DNA of 64,000 nucleotides from Shinella sp. XGS7. Its GTDB lineage: Bacteria > Pseudomonadota > Gammaproteobacteria > Burkholderiales > Burkholderiaceae_C. Positions 1 through 8,457 of this stretch are shown here, piece after piece. The notes beneath the pieces are model-generated. The model was not told the origin of the DNA. It did no database searches and saw only the letters and a program-made list of their open reading frames with translations. The stretch is taken from NCBI RefSeq assembly GCF_020535565.1, contig NZ_CP084758.1, positions 3,175,001 to 3,239,000 of the forward strand, in the 5' to 3' direction. Numbering within the stretch: position 1 is the first letter of the stretch; each line of letters opens with the position of its first letter. The translations under genes and the position numbers were made by a program.

Positions 1-768
1 CCACTTGGTGGGCGCCGGGCTGGGTTCGCAGAACAGCTGCTTGTGCAGGCCCAGCAGCTGGAAATGGATGCGGCGGGCCTCGGCCACCTGGCCGGCCAGC
101 GCGGCGCGGCAGAGCTCGTGCATCAGGCGCGGCGCCACATTGGCGGTCACGCTCACATTGCCCTGGCCGCCCAGCAGCATCAGGGCCACGGCCGTGCCGT
201 CGTCACCCGAATAGATACCGAAGCCCTTGGGCGCATGCTTGATCAGGTAGGCGGCGCGCTCGATATTGCCGGTGGCTTCCTTGACGCCGAAGACGCCGGG
301 CAGGGCCGCGCAGCGCAGCGCGGTCTCGGGCTGCATATCCGCCACGGTGCGGCCGGGCACGTTGTAGAGCATCATGGGGATGTCCACGGCCTCGGCGATC
401 GCCTTGTAGTGCTGGTAGATGCCTTCCTGGCTGGGCTTGTTGTAGTAGGGCACGACGGAGAGCGTGCAGTCCGCGCCCACCGACTTGGCGTAGCGGCTCA
501 GCTCGATGGCCTCGGCCGTGGAGTTGGCGCCGGTGCCGGCCATGATGGGCACGCGACCCTTGGCATGCTCGACCGCGACCCGGATGATCTCGCGGTTCTC
601 TTCCATGCTGACCGTGGGCGACTCGCCGGTGGTGCCGACCACGCCAATGCAGTCGGTGCCTTCGGCGATATGCCAGTCGATCAAGCTGCGCAGCGCGGCG
701 TAATCAACGCTGCCATCTTCCTGCATCGGCGTCACAAGCGCGACGATGCTGCCAACAATCGGTGTCAT
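1..768 (-). CDS. dapA: 4-hydroxy-tetrahydrodipicolinate synthase (3' end outside window)
   Basis: DapA condenses pyruvate with aspartate semialdehyde, the first committed step of the diaminopimelate/lysine pathway, in the cytosol. The 256 visible residues show the family landmarks: the TTGES loop (residues 46-50) near the N-terminus, Tyr135 in LYNVPGR, and the Schiff-base Lys163 in GVKEATG. The family is usually about 290 residues, so roughly 35 C-terminal residues lie beyond base 1. The ATG at 768 is preceded by a GAGGAA ribosome-binding site, and a TAGAAT -10 candidate lies 24 nt upstream, so dapA is probably transcribed separately from the methyltransferase gene behind it. No lysine-riboswitch-like leader is present; the leader is too short. 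Confidence 0.96.
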   Translation of the reverse strand, partial: MTPIVGSIVALVTPMQEDGSVDYAALRSLIDWHIAEGTDCIGVVGTTGESPTVSMEENREIIRVAVEHAKGRVPIMAGTGANSTAEAIELSRYAKSVGADCTLSVVPYYNKPSQEGIYQHYKAIAEAVDIPMMLYNVPGRTVADMQPETALRCAALPGVFGVKEATGNIERAAYLIKHAPKGFGIYSGDDGTAVALMLLGGQGNVSVTANVAPRLMHELCRAALAGQVAEARRIHFQLLGLHKQLFCEPSPAPTKW

Positions 769-792
769 GGGAGGATTCCTCGTAATCGCGCG

Positions 793-798
793 ATTCTA
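793..798 (-). promoter_or_regulatory. -10 element candidate for dapA
   Basis: On the minus strand this reads TAGAAT, 24 nt before the dapA ATG, with room for a short leader that contains GAGGAA. No convincing -35 hexamer is seen. The assignment rests on the same hexamer recurring before other genes in the window. Confidence 0.45.
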
Positions 799-821
799 CT
801 CAGCGCCGCGGGGCGAATTCT

Positions 822-1382
822 TCAGACCAGCCGGTAGCGCTGGAAAACCCCGGGGGACGGCGCCATTTCGCGAACGGCAGCAACGCGCTGAACGAAGCGC
901 GGGTTGACCAGGCCCGCGGGCGTGCCGTCGAGGAAACCGTCTTCATAGGCCACGATGCGCAGGCCCTGGCAGGCCGTGAGCAGTTCGCCGGGCTGCAGCA
1001 GGAAATCGGGGCGGCTGGGCCGGCCAATGCTCTGCTGCCCGTCGGCAAAGGTTTCATAGACCAGCCAGCCGCCCGGCGCCACCGCCGCCACGATCTGCGG
1101 CAGCAGGGGGCGCCAGAGGTAGTTGGTGACCAGCACCAGGTCGAACTGCCGCTCGCCCAGGGGCCAGGGGCCGGCCTCGAGATCGGCCACCAGGGTTTCG
1201 GCCAGGCCGGCCAGCGGGGCCAGGGCCTGGGCGTCGCGGTCCACGCCGGTGAGCCGGAAGCCCTGGGCGGCCAGGGGGCGCAGATGGCGGCCGCTGCCAC
1301 AGGCCAGGTCCAGCACGCGGGCGCCGGGGGCGAGCTGCCGGCTCCAGCGCAGCAGCCAGGGGGAGGGGGTGTCAAGCGCCAT
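822..1382 (-). CDS. class I SAM-dependent methyltransferase
   Basis: A 186-residue cytosolic protein with a Rossmann methyltransferase fold. Motif I is visible as VLDLACGSGRHL (about residues 22-33), followed by the acidic end of beta-2 in LTGVDRD, which normally binds the SAM ribose; a motif IV-like stretch FDLVLVTNYLWRPLL comes later. The length fits small stand-alone methyltransferases of the Methyltransf_11/25 type. The substrate cannot be told from sequence. It lies between the micro-protein gene and dapA on the same strand, 21 nt downstream of the former, so it may be the last gene of the MFS transcript. The start at 1382 is the first ATG that keeps motif I at the usual distance. Confidence 0.8.
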   Translation of the reverse strand: MALDTPSPWLLRWSRQLAPGARVLDLACGSGRHLRPLAAQGFRLTGVDRDAQALAPLAGLAETLVADLEAGPWPLGERQFDLVLVTNYLWRPLLPQIVAAVAPGGWLVYETFADGQQSIGRPSRPDFLLQPGELLTACQGLRIVAYEDGFLDGTPAGLVNPRFVQRVAAVREMAPSPGVFQRYRLV

Positions 1383-1403
1383 CGGGCAAGCGGCGAAGAG
1401 AGT

Positions 1404-1544
1404 TCAGAAGCAGGCCCAGAGCTGCTCGGAGAGCTGCTGCATCAGGGCCGGCTGGGTGTAGGCCAGAAAGACCGCCGCCAGGGCCAGGCCTGCCGCCAGC
1501 CCGACCAGGCCGGTGCGCAGGCGGCGGCGCAGCTTGGGCTTCAT
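1404..1544 (-). CDS. 46-residue single-pass membrane micro-protein
   Basis: A short gene whose ATG overlaps the stop of the MFS gene as ATGA, the signature of translational coupling. The product begins with a basic stretch (MKPKLRRRLRTG), has one hydrophobic helix of about 20 residues (residues 12-31) and ends in a short polar tail with a Trp-Ala-Cys-Phe terminus. That layout predicts a single-span inner-membrane protein with the N-terminus in the cytosol. I do not recognise the family. The coupling to the transporter suggests an accessory role for it, but this is inference. Confidence 0.6.
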   Translation of the reverse strand: MKPKLRRRLRTGLVGLAAGLALAAVFLAYTQPALMQQLSEQLWACF

Positions 1545-2761
1545 GCGGCGGCCGCCACGGGGCGGGCAATCGCGTGCTCGCGCACCGGCAGATTGATCAG
1601 GGTGGCCATCACGCCCAGGGCCACGGCCAGCCACCAGACGATGTCGTAGCTGCCGCTGGCGTCATAGAGCTTGCCGCCCAGCCAGACGCCCAGGAAGGAA
1701 CCGATCTGGTGGCTGAAGAACACAAAGCCGCCCAGCATGGACATGTGCTGCACGCCGAAGATCTGGGCCACCACCGCATTGGTGGGGGGCACGGTGGAGA
1801 GCCAGAGCACGCCCATCACGGCCGAGAAGACGTAAACGCTCATGGGGCTCAGCGGCACGCTCAGGAAGATGACGATGGCCACCGAGCGCAGGGCATAGAT
1901 GCCCGAGAGCAGGTAGCGCTTGGGAAAGCGCTGGCCCAGGCTGCCCGCGGCGTAGGTGCCAAAGACATTGAACAGGCCGATCAGGGCCAGGGCATAGGTG
2001 GCCACCTGGGGCGAGAGGCCATGGTCCTTCAGATAGCTGGGCATGTGCACGCCGATGAAGACCACCTGGAAGCCGCAGACGAAATAGCCCGCCATCAGCA
2101 ACTGGAAGCTGCGGTAGCCGAAGGCCTCGCGCAGGGCCTGGCCCACGCTCTGCGAATGTGCGCTATGCGCACTGCTGCGCGCCGGTTCGCGCAGGCCGAA
2201 GGCCAGGGGCAGGATGGCCAGGGCCGCCAGCGAGAGCACGAAGAGCGCGTTCTGCCAGCCCGTGCCCGAGATCAGCCAGTTCTCCACCGGCACCATCAGG
2301 AACTGGCCGAAGCTGCCGGCCGCCGCCGCCACGCCCATGGCCCAGCTGCGCTTTTCGGGGGCCACATTGCGGGCGATCACGCCATAGATCACTGCATAGG
2401 TGGTGCCGGACTGCGCCAAGCCGATCAGCAGGCCCGCGCTGCCCGTGAAGGCCAGGCCCGAGGTGGACAGGGCCATCAGCACCAGGCCCAGGGCATAGAG
2501 CAGGCCGCCCACCACGATGACCTTGAAGGCGCCGAAGCGGTCGGCCAGCATGCCGGCAAAGGGGCCGGCCAGGCCCCAGGCGATGTTCTGCACCGCCAGG
2601 GCGAAGGCAAAGGTCTCCCGGGTCCAGCCCCGGTCCATGGTGATGGGCTGCAGCCACAGGCCGAAGCCGTGTCGTATGCCCATGGACAGGGTCACGATCA
2701 GGGCGCCGCACAGCAGCACCTGTTTGATCGAGAGCGGGGCGGCGGGGGCAGGGGTGTTCAT
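1541..2761 (-). CDS. MFS transporter
   Basis: A 406-residue inner-membrane transporter with about 12 hydrophobic segments and the two-halves layout of the major facilitator superfamily. It resembles the CynX/NimT or oxalate/formate-type MFS proteins common in Burkholderiales: an N-terminal IRHGFGLWLQPITMDRGW stretch between TM1 and TM2, then LADRFGAFKV after TM2, which is the family's cytoplasmic G-x3-D-R-x-G type loop. The substrate is unknown. The ATG at 2761 is chosen because the longer open frame upstream has no membrane character and because a TACAGT -10 lies 7 nt before this ATG, which would give a leaderless message. The stop overlaps the start of the micro-protein gene. Confidence 0.85.
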   Translation of the reverse strand: MNTPAPAAPLSIKQVLLCGALIVTLSMGIRHGFGLWLQPITMDRGWTRETFAFALAVQNIAWGLAGPFAGMLADRFGAFKVIVVGGLLYALGLVLMALSTSGLAFTGSAGLLIGLAQSGTTYAVIYGVIARNVAPEKRSWAMGVAAAAGSFGQFLMVPVENWLISGTGWQNALFVLSLAALAILPLAFGLREPARSSAHSAHSQSVGQALREAFGYRSFQLLMAGYFVCGFQVVFIGVHMPSYLKDHGLSPQVATYALALIGLFNVFGTYAAGSLGQRFPKRYLLSGIYALRSVAIVIFLSVPLSPMSVYVFSAVMGVLWLSTVPPTNAVVAQIFGVQHMSMLGGFVFFSHQIGSFLGVWLGGKLYDASGSYDIVWWLAVALGVMATLINLPVREHAIARPVAAAA

Positions 2762-2768
2762 GCCAAAC

Positions 2769-2774
2769 ACTGTA
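2769..2774 (-). promoter_or_regulatory. -10 element for the MFS gene (leaderless type)
   Basis: The minus strand reads TACAGT with 7 nt between its end and the ATG at 2761. Transcription would start at or next to the start codon. No Shine-Dalgarno sequence is present. Confidence 0.45.
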
Positions 2775-2813
2775 GCCAGTTTGGCCCGGCCCTGCCGGGG
2801 CTGGGGGCGGCTG

Positions 2814-4121
2814 TCAGGGCGCCGCCACGGTGCGCAGGGCCCGGCCCTGCTTGTAGCGCGCCAGGGGGCGGTCCAGGGCCTGGGTCGTCTCCAGCGGGTT
2901 GCTCTCCAGCACCAGGAAGCTGGCTTCGCAGCCGGGCTCGAAGCAGCCCAGGCGGCGCTGCGGGAAGAGGGCGCGCGGCGTGGTGATGGTGGCCAGGCGC
3001 AGCAGCTCGGCCGGCTCATACACGCCCAGCGCCTGGAGCTGGCGGTACTCGCTCAGGCCGGTGCCCATGAAGAGGTCCGAGCCCAGCAGCACCCGCACCC
3101 CGGCCTCGCGCAGGGTCTGCAGATTGCGGCGCTGCAAGGCCTCGATGGCCTCGCGCAGGGCCGGCTCGGCCGGGAATAGCCGGCTGGCGGCCGTGGTGCT
3201 GAGCACCTCCACATTGCGCCTGGCGGCCTCGCGGGCCAGCTCGGGCGTGAGGCGATAGGCCTCGGCCGGGCTCTGGTGGTGGAAGAAATAGCCAGGCAGA
3301 TGGGCGATCTGGTCCACGCCGGCACGCAGCGCGGCCGCGAAATCGGCCGCCGAGTCCACATGGGCGCTGACGCGCAGGCCGTCGCGATGTGCCAGCTCGA
3401 CCACGGCGGCCGCCACCTCGGCGCTCACGCCCAGGCTGCCGCGCTTGGCGGGATCCCGGCGCAGCTCGGGGCGCTCGTGGTAGCTCATGATGAGCTTCAC
3501 CAGACCGCCGCCGCGCTGTGCCACCAGGGGCCATTTGCGCCGCACCTCCTCGGGGCTGTCCATCACCAGCACGGCCTTGTCGGCCACGTCCTCGAAGCTC
3601 AGGCGCGGCGCGCCCGGGGCCGTGTCATTGAGCATCATGCCCAGGGGATGGCCGTCGGAGGAGGTGATGCAGCTGGTGACGTAGACCACATCGGGTGTGT
3701 GAGCCTGGCCGGCGCGCTCGCGCAGAGGCGCCACGCCGGGCGGGTCGCCGCAGAGCATGGCGGCGTAGAACACGCCGTCGGCGATGTAGCGGGGCGCAAA
3801 GCGCTCAAAGCCCCAGGCGTTCTGCAGATTGTGGTTGTGGGCCTCACCCAGGGGTGAGACCAGGAAGCGTCCGCCCAGGTTCTCGCTGCGGGCTGCCGTC
3901 CCGGGCGGCAGGCTGGCCACAAAGCGGCCTTCATGCACCAGCAGGCGGCCTTCGCGGAAAGCCTGGCCGTCGAACCAGCGCGCGTCCTCCAGCACCAGGC
4001 TCTGGGCGGGGGCGGCTTCAAAACGGGGCGCGGGCTCCAGCGCGGCGGCCGGGCCGGGCAGCAGGCAGCCAAGGGAGAGCAGGCCGGATAGGCCAAGGTA
4101 GCGGGCGAGGCAATTTTTCAT
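2814..4121 (-). CDS. exported metal-dependent amidohydrolase
   Basis: A 435-residue protein with a signal peptide (basic start, hydrophobic core LGLSGLLSLGCLLPGPAAA), so it probably acts in the periplasm. It belongs to the amidohydrolase superfamily of the imidazolonepropionase-like/Xaa-Pro group. Visible landmarks are the first metal motif in GEAHNHN, a second histidine in VSAHVDSAADF, a third in IAHLPGYFFH, and the late aspartate in LLGSDLFMGTG. In the first motif the order HNHN replaces the usual HxH-plus-tract, which still supplies two histidines. The substrate is unknown. The start at 4121 is set by the signal peptide and by a TAGAAT -10 ending 8 nt upstream. It is divergent from parE. 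Confidence 0.8.
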   Translation of the reverse strand: MKNCLARYLGLSGLLSLGCLLPGPAAALEPAPRFEAAPAQSLVLEDARWFDGQAFREGRLLVHEGRFVASLPPGTAARSENLGGRFLVSPLGEAHNHNLQNAWGFERFAPRYIADGVFYAAMLCGDPPGVAPLRERAGQAHTPDVVYVTSCITSSDGHPLGMMLNDTAPGAPRLSFEDVADKAVLVMDSPEEVRRKWPLVAQRGGGLVKLIMSYHERPELRRDPAKRGSLGVSAEVAAAVVELAHRDGLRVSAHVDSAADFAAALRAGVDQIAHLPGYFFHHQSPAEAYRLTPELAREAARRNVEVLSTTAASRLFPAEPALREAIEALQRRNLQTLREAGVRVLLGSDLFMGTGLSEYRQLQALGVYEPAELLRLATITTPRALFPQRRLGCFEPGCEASFLVLESNPLETTQALDRPLARYKQGRALRTVAAP

Positions 4122-4129
4122 CGGCGCGG

Positions 4130-4135
4130 ATTCTA
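4130..4135 (-). promoter_or_regulatory. -10 element for the amidohydrolase gene (leaderless type)
   Basis: The minus strand reads TAGAAT, 8 nt before the ATG at 4121. It forms a back-to-back pair with the plus-strand TAGAAT of parE at 4176, so the whole divergent promoter region is only 68 bp. Confidence 0.5.
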
Positions 4136-4175
4136 GGGAGGGCGGGCCCCGCCGCGGGCGATCTGCGCCAGCTCC

Positions 4176-4181
4176 TAGAAT
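4176..4181 (+). promoter_or_regulatory. -10 element for parE (leaderless type)
   Basis: TAGAAT ends 8 nt before the parE ATG at 4190. The intervening bases are C-rich with no ribosome-binding site, so the message is predicted to begin at or within a base or two of the start codon. Confidence 0.5.
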
Positions 4182-4189
4182 CCCGCCCC

Positions 4190-6181
4190 ATGGCGACCAA
4201 AGCAGCAAGCAACAGCAGCAACCCGAGCAGCTATGGCGAGGGCTCGATCCGCGTTCTCAAGGGTCTGGAGCCGGTCAAGCAGCGGCCGGGCATGTACACC
4301 CGCACCGACAACCCCCTGCACATCATCCAGGAGGTGATCGACAACGCCGCCGACGAGGCCCTGGCCGGCTTCGGCAAGCGCATCGACGTGACCCAGCACA
4401 CGGACGGCTCCATCTCGGTGGCCGACGATGGCCGCGGCATTCCCTTCGGCCTGCACCCCGAGGAAGGGGTGCCGGTGGTGGAGATCGTGTTCACCCGTCT
4501 GCACGCGGGCGGCAAGTTCGACAAGGGCTCCGGCGGGGCCTACAGCTTCTCCGGCGGCCTGCATGGCGTGGGTGTGTCGGTGACCAATGCCCTGGCCACG
4601 CGCCTGGAGGTGACGGTCTGGCGCGACAAGCAGGTGGCCGCCCTGGCCTTTGCCCATGGCGATGTGGTGGAGCCGGTGAGCGCCCGCGCGGCCGCCAGCG
4701 GCGACCGCAAGCAGGGCACGACGGTGCGCGTCTGGCCCGAGGCCAAGTATTTCGAAAGCGCCGAGCTGCCCAAGCACGAGCTGGTGCATCTGCTGCGCTC
4801 CAAGGCGGTGCTGATGCCCGGCGTCATCGTGACGCTCAAGAACGAGAAGAGCGGTGAGCTGCAGACCTGGTCCTACAAGGGTGGCCTGCGCGACTACCTG
4901 ATGCAGACCCTGGTGGCCGACCCCCTGATCCCGCTGATCGAGGGCGAGCAGTACGCCAGCAGCCAGGAGAGCGAGAACTTCGCCGAGGGCGAGGGCGCGG
5001 CCTGGGCCCTGGCCTTCACCGAAGAAGGCGCAGTGATGCGCGAGAGCTATGTGAACCTGATCCCCACGGTGGCCGGTGGCACGCACGAGTCCGGCCTCAA
5101 GGACGGTCTGTTCGGCGCGCTCAAGGGCTTTATCGAGCTGCACTCCCTGCTGCCCAAGGGCGTGAAGCTGATGCCCGACGACGTGTTCTCCCGCGCCAGC
5201 TTCGTGCTCTCGGCCAAGGTGCTGGACCCGCAGTTCCAGGGCCAGACCAAGGAACGCCTGAACAGCCGCGACGCGCTGCGCCTGGTCTCCAGCTTCGTCA
5301 AGCCGCAGCTGGAGCTGTGGCTGAACCAGCATGTGGAGTTCGGCAAGAAGCTGGCCGAGCTGGCCATCAAGCAGGCCCAGAGCCGCCAGCGCGCCGCCCA
5401 GAAGGTGGAAAAGCGCAAGGGCTCGGGCGTGGCCGTGCTGCCCGGCAAGCTCACCGACTGCGAGAGCCGCGACATCCTGCACAACGAGATCTTCCTGGTG
5501 GAGGGCGACTCCGCCGGCGGCAGTGCCAAGATGGGCCGCAACAAGGAAACCCAGGCCGTGCTGCCCCTGCGCGGAAAGGTGCTCAATGCCTGGGAGGTGG
5601 AGCGCGATCTGCTGTTCAAGAACAACGAGATCCACGACATCTCGGTGGCCATCGGTGTGGATCCGCACGGCCCGAACGACAGCCCCGACCTCAGCGGCCT
5701 GCGCTACGGCAAGATCTGCATCCTCTCGGACGCGGACGTGGACGGCTCCCACATCCAGGTGCTGCTGCTCACGCTCTTCTTCCGCCACTTCCCCAAGCTG
5801 GTCGAGGCTGGGCACATCTTCGTGGCCCGCCCGCCGCTGTACCGGGTGGATGCGCCGGCCCGCGGCAAGAAGCCGCCGGTCAAGCTCTATGCCCTGGACG
5901 AGGGCGAGCTGACCGCCACGCTGGACAAGCTGCGCAAGGAAGGCGCGCGCGAAGGCAGCTGGACCATCAGCCGCTTCAAGGGCCTGGGCGAGATGAGCGC
6001 CGAGCAACTCTGGGACACCACGCTCAACCCCGAGACCCGCCGCCTCTCCCCGGTGCGCTACGGCCTGCTGGACTTCGGCCAGACCGTGGAAGCCATCAAC
6101 AAGCTGATGGGCAAGGGCGAGGCCGCCTCGCGCCGCGAGCTGATGGAGATCCACGGCGACGCGGTGGAGATCGACATCTAA
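4190..6181 (+). CDS. parE: DNA topoisomerase IV subunit B
   Basis: ParE is the ATPase subunit of topoisomerase IV, which decatenates daughter chromosomes together with ParC. At 663 residues it is the normal ParE length and lacks the insert that lengthens GyrB. The GHKL ATPase motifs are visible: the Asn of EVIDNAADEA, DDGRGIP, and the glycine-rich lid GGLHGVGVSVTNAL near residue 122. The TOPRIM domain carries EGDSAGG near residue 437 and the metal-binding DADVDGSHI near 513. The C-terminus has the conserved FKGLGEM. The start at 4190 gives the standard N-terminus and sits 8 nt after a TAGAAT box. It heads a run of five same-strand genes that ends with parC. Confidence 0.97.
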   Translation: MATKAASNSSNPSSYGEGSIRVLKGLEPVKQRPGMYTRTDNPLHIIQEVIDNAADEALAGFGKRIDVTQHTDGSISVADDGRGIPFGLHPEEGVPVVEIVFTRLHAGGKFDKGSGGAYSFSGGLHGVGVSVTNALATRLEVTVWRDKQVAALAFAHGDVVEPVSARAAASGDRKQGTTVRVWPEAKYFESAELPKHELVHLLRSKAVLMPGVIVTLKNEKSGELQTWSYKGGLRDYLMQTLVADPLIPLIEGEQYASSQESENFAEGEGAAWALAFTEEGAVMRESYVNLIPTVAGGTHESGLKDGLFGALKGFIELHSLLPKGVKLMPDDVFSRASFVLSAKVLDPQFQGQTKERLNSRDALRLVSSFVKPQLELWLNQHVEFGKKLAELAIKQAQSRQRAAQKVEKRKGSGVAVLPGKLTDCESRDILHNEIFLVEGDSAGGSAKMGRNKETQAVLPLRGKVLNAWEVERDLLFKNNEIHDISVAIGVDPHGPNDSPDLSGLRYGKICILSDADVDGSHIQVLLLTLFFRHFPKLVEAGHIFVARPPLYRVDAPARGKKPPVKLYALDEGELTATLDKLRKEGAREGSWTISRFKGLGEMSAEQLWDTTLNPETRRLSPVRYGLLDFGQTVEAINKLMGKGEAASRRELMEIHGDAVEIDI

Positions 6182-6200
6182 GCCCCAGGTCAGCCCCGCC

Positions 6201-7268
6201 ATGAAGACCGTCTATAACCAGCACCACGCCGGCCACGCCGCCACCCACGAGTTCTTTCGCGGGCGCCTGGTGCCGGCCTTCGAGATCCCGGCGCGGGCCG
6301 ACTATGTGCTCAAGGCCGTGCAGGACGCAGCCCTGGGCGAGGTGCTGGCGCCGGTGGACCATGGGCTGGTGCCGCTGGAGCGCATCCACGCGCCGGCCTA
6401 TCTGCGCTTTCTGCGCGGGGCCCATGCCGAGTGGCGGGCCCTGGGCGGGGAGGGCGATGCCTTTCCGGCCGTCTGGCCGGTGCGCAGCCTGCGCTCGGAT
6501 GTGGAGCCGCAGAGCTTTGCCGCTCGCATGGGCCTGTATTCCATGGACAGCGGCACCCCGCTGACCGCGGGCGCCTGGGAGGCCGCCTACTGGGGCGCCC
6601 AGGCCACGCTCAGCGGCCTGGACCTGGCTCTGGGCGACGAGCGCCGCGCCTATGTGCTGACCCGTCCGCCGGGCCACCATGCCGGCATCGACAGCTTCGG
6701 CGGCTACTGCTTCATCAACAATGCCGCCGTCGCCGCCCAGCGCTTCCTCGACAAGGGCGCCAGGAAGGTCGCCGTGCTCGACGTCGACTTCCACCATGGC
6801 AACGGCACGCAGGATATCTTCTACGAGCGCGGGGATGTCTTCTTCGCCTCGCTGCACGGCGATCCGCAGACCGAGTACCCCTTCTTCCTGGGCCATGCGG
6901 ACGAGCGCGGCGCCGGTCCGGGCCTGGGCTTCAATGCCAACGAGCCCCTGGCGGCGGGCAGCTCCAACGAGGCCTGGTTTGCGGCCCTGGAGCGCCTGCT
7001 GGGCCGGCTGCAGGCCTATGCGCCCGAGCTGCTGATCGTCTCCCTGGGTGTGGACACCTATGGCGGCGACCCGATCTCGCACTTCAAGCTGGACCGGCCC
7101 GAGTTCGCCGCCCTGGGCGAGCGCCTGGCAGCCTTTGCCGCGCCGCGCACCCTGTTCCTGCAGGAAGGCGGCTATGCCACCGAGGCCATCGGCCTGAACG
7201 TGGTGGCGGTGCTGCAGGGCTTTGAACGCGGCCTCGGGCAGGGCCTTGAGAAAGCACGGAGCCGCTGA
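6201..7268 (+). CDS. histone-deacetylase-family hydrolase (acetylpolyamine amidohydrolase-like)
   Basis: A 355-residue zinc amidohydrolase of the arginase/deacetylase fold. The residues that define the family are all present: the charge-relay histidine pair in RPPGHHAG, zinc ligands in VLDVDFHHGNGTQDIF, the third zinc aspartate in SLGVDTYGGDP, and the late catalytic-tyrosine loop LQEGGYAT. Bacterial members of this subgroup remove acetyl groups from polyamines or from acetyl-lysine; the EGGYAT loop and length favour the acetylpolyamine type, but that is inference. It begins 19 nt after parE and its stop overlaps the start of a GNAT acetyltransferase (TGATG), so a deacylase and an acyltransferase are made from one message. 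Codons around 6725-6800 lean to GTC/CTC, unlike the neighbours. Confidence 0.88.
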   Translation: MKTVYNQHHAGHAATHEFFRGRLVPAFEIPARADYVLKAVQDAALGEVLAPVDHGLVPLERIHAPAYLRFLRGAHAEWRALGGEGDAFPAVWPVRSLRSDVEPQSFAARMGLYSMDSGTPLTAGAWEAAYWGAQATLSGLDLALGDERRAYVLTRPPGHHAGIDSFGGYCFINNAAVAAQRFLDKGARKVAVLDVDFHHGNGTQDIFYERGDVFFASLHGDPQTEYPFFLGHADERGAGPGLGFNANEPLAAGSSNEAWFAALERLLGRLQAYAPELLIVSLGVDTYGGDPISHFKLDRPEFAALGERLAAFAAPRTLFLQEGGYATEAIGLNVVAVLQGFERGLGQGLEKARSR

Positions 7269-7798
7269 TGCCCGCGCCGCGCGTGATCCTGCGTCCCACC
7301 ATGCTCTCGGACCTGGACTTTGTGGTCACGGTCGAGCAGGACGCGGCCAACGCGCCCTTCATCACCGCCTGGGAGCGCACCCAGCACGAGGGCGCGATCC
7401 GCTTTCCGGACTCGCGCCACTTCATCATCGAGGATGCCGAGGGGGCGGCCCTCGGCTTTGTGATCCTGCAGGGCTGCCGCAGCCCGCATCGCTCGGTGGA
7501 GCTCAAGCGCATCGTGCTGGGGCCGCGCGGCCAGGGCCGTGGCCTGGGGCGCGACTGCGTGCGCCAGCTCAAGAAGCTGGCCTTCACCCAGCTGGGCGCG
7601 CACCGCTTCTGGCTGGACGTGAAGGCGCTCAACACCCGTGCCCAGCACCTCTACCAGAGCGAGGGCTTTGTGGAGGAGGGCCGCCTGCGCGAGAGCGTGC
7701 GCGTGGCTGGCGCCGATGGCTATGACAGCCTGATCGTGATGTCCATGCTGGACCGCGAGTACCAGGCCCGCCTGGCCTTGGGGCAGGAGGTGGCGTGA
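7268..7798 (+). CDS. GNAT family N-acetyltransferase
   Basis: A 176-residue acetyl-CoA-dependent acyltransferase of the RimJ/RimL-like GNAT group. The acetyl-CoA binding motif A reads RIVLGPRGQGRGLGRDCV (Q/R-x-x-G-x-G/A is RGQGRG), preceded by a beta strand, and followed by FWLDVKALNTRAQHLYQSEGF, the usual N-x-RAxxLYxxxGF motif B. The substrate (protein N-terminus, small amine or other) cannot be told. It overlaps the deacetylase-like gene by one base and the transglycosylase gene by four, so all three are translationally linked between parE and parC. Confidence 0.85.
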   Translation: MPAPRVILRPTMLSDLDFVVTVEQDAANAPFITAWERTQHEGAIRFPDSRHFIIEDAEGAALGFVILQGCRSPHRSVELKRIVLGPRGQGRGLGRDCVRQLKKLAFTQLGAHRFWLDVKALNTRAQHLYQSEGFVEEGRLRESVRVAGADGYDSLIVMSMLDREYQARLALGQEVA

Positions 7799-8451
7799 GG
7801 AGTCGCGCGCTCATCCCCCTGCTGGCGAGCGGGCTGGCCCTGGCCGGGGCGGCGCACGCCGAGCTCTGGGGCTATGTGGACGGCGCGGGCGTGGCCCATG
7901 TGGCTGCGCGCCCGCTCAACAGCCGCTACAGCCTGGTGCTGGGCACGCCTTCGGCCGAGCAGGGCCGGGTGCCCGGCAAGCAGGACGGCAGCCAGGGCCT
8001 GCTGACCTGGCTGGAGTTCGCGCCCGAGGTCAAGAGCGTGCAGCCCTGGCTGCGCGAGGCCGCGGGCCGGCATGGCGTCGACATGGAGCTGCTCAAGGCC
8101 ATCATCGCGGTGGAGAGCGGCTTCAAGGCCGATGCCGTGTCGCCGCGCGGCGCCGTGGGCCTGATGCAGATCATGGCCCCGGCCGAGCAGGCCCCGCAGC
8201 TGCGCGAGCCGCGCGCCAATGTGCATGCCGGTGCGGCCCAGCTGGCGCGCCTGATCAAACGTTTTGGCCGCATCGATGTGGCCCTGGCGGCCTGGAATGC
8301 CGGTGAAGGCACGGTGGCCCGCCATGGTGGCCAGATGCCGCCCATCCCCGAGACCCAGGCCCATGTGCACCTGGTGCTGGAGCTGTACTGGGCCTTGCTG
8401 CAGCGCAGCCTGCCGGCCCGGGCGCACCGGCTGAGAATTCATAGCAGTTGA
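7795..8451 (+). CDS. lytic transglycosylase (SLT domain)
   Basis: A 218-residue exported murein lyase that cuts the MurNAc-GlcNAc bond and leaves a 1,6-anhydro end. The sequence shows a signal peptide (residues 1-22, ending AGAAHA), a short DUF4124-like beta stretch (LWGYVDGAGVAHV), and an SLT domain with the catalytic glutamate 107 in AVESGF, followed by SPRGAVGLMQIM and the AAWNAGEG motif. It is shorter than Slt70 or MltC, as is usual for single-domain SLT proteins. The GTG start at 7795 forms a GTGA overlap with the GNAT stop; it gives a clean signal peptide. parC follows after 6 nt. Confidence 0.88.
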   Translation: MRSRALIPLLASGLALAGAAHAELWGYVDGAGVAHVAARPLNSRYSLVLGTPSAEQGRVPGKQDGSQGLLTWLEFAPEVKSVQPWLREAAGRHGVDMELLKAIIAVESGFKADAVSPRGAVGLMQIMAPAEQAPQLREPRANVHAGAAQLARLIKRFGRIDVALAAWNAGEGTVARHGGQMPPIPETQAHVHLVLELYWALLQRSLPARAHRLRIHSS

Positions 8452-8457
8452 TCTTTC

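Noticed and set aside
4175-6202. A minus-strand open frame of 675 codons opposite parE.
   Set aside because: It is antisense to a conserved gene, has no domain and has His/Leu/Gln-rich composition typical of the opposite strand of GC-rich genes.
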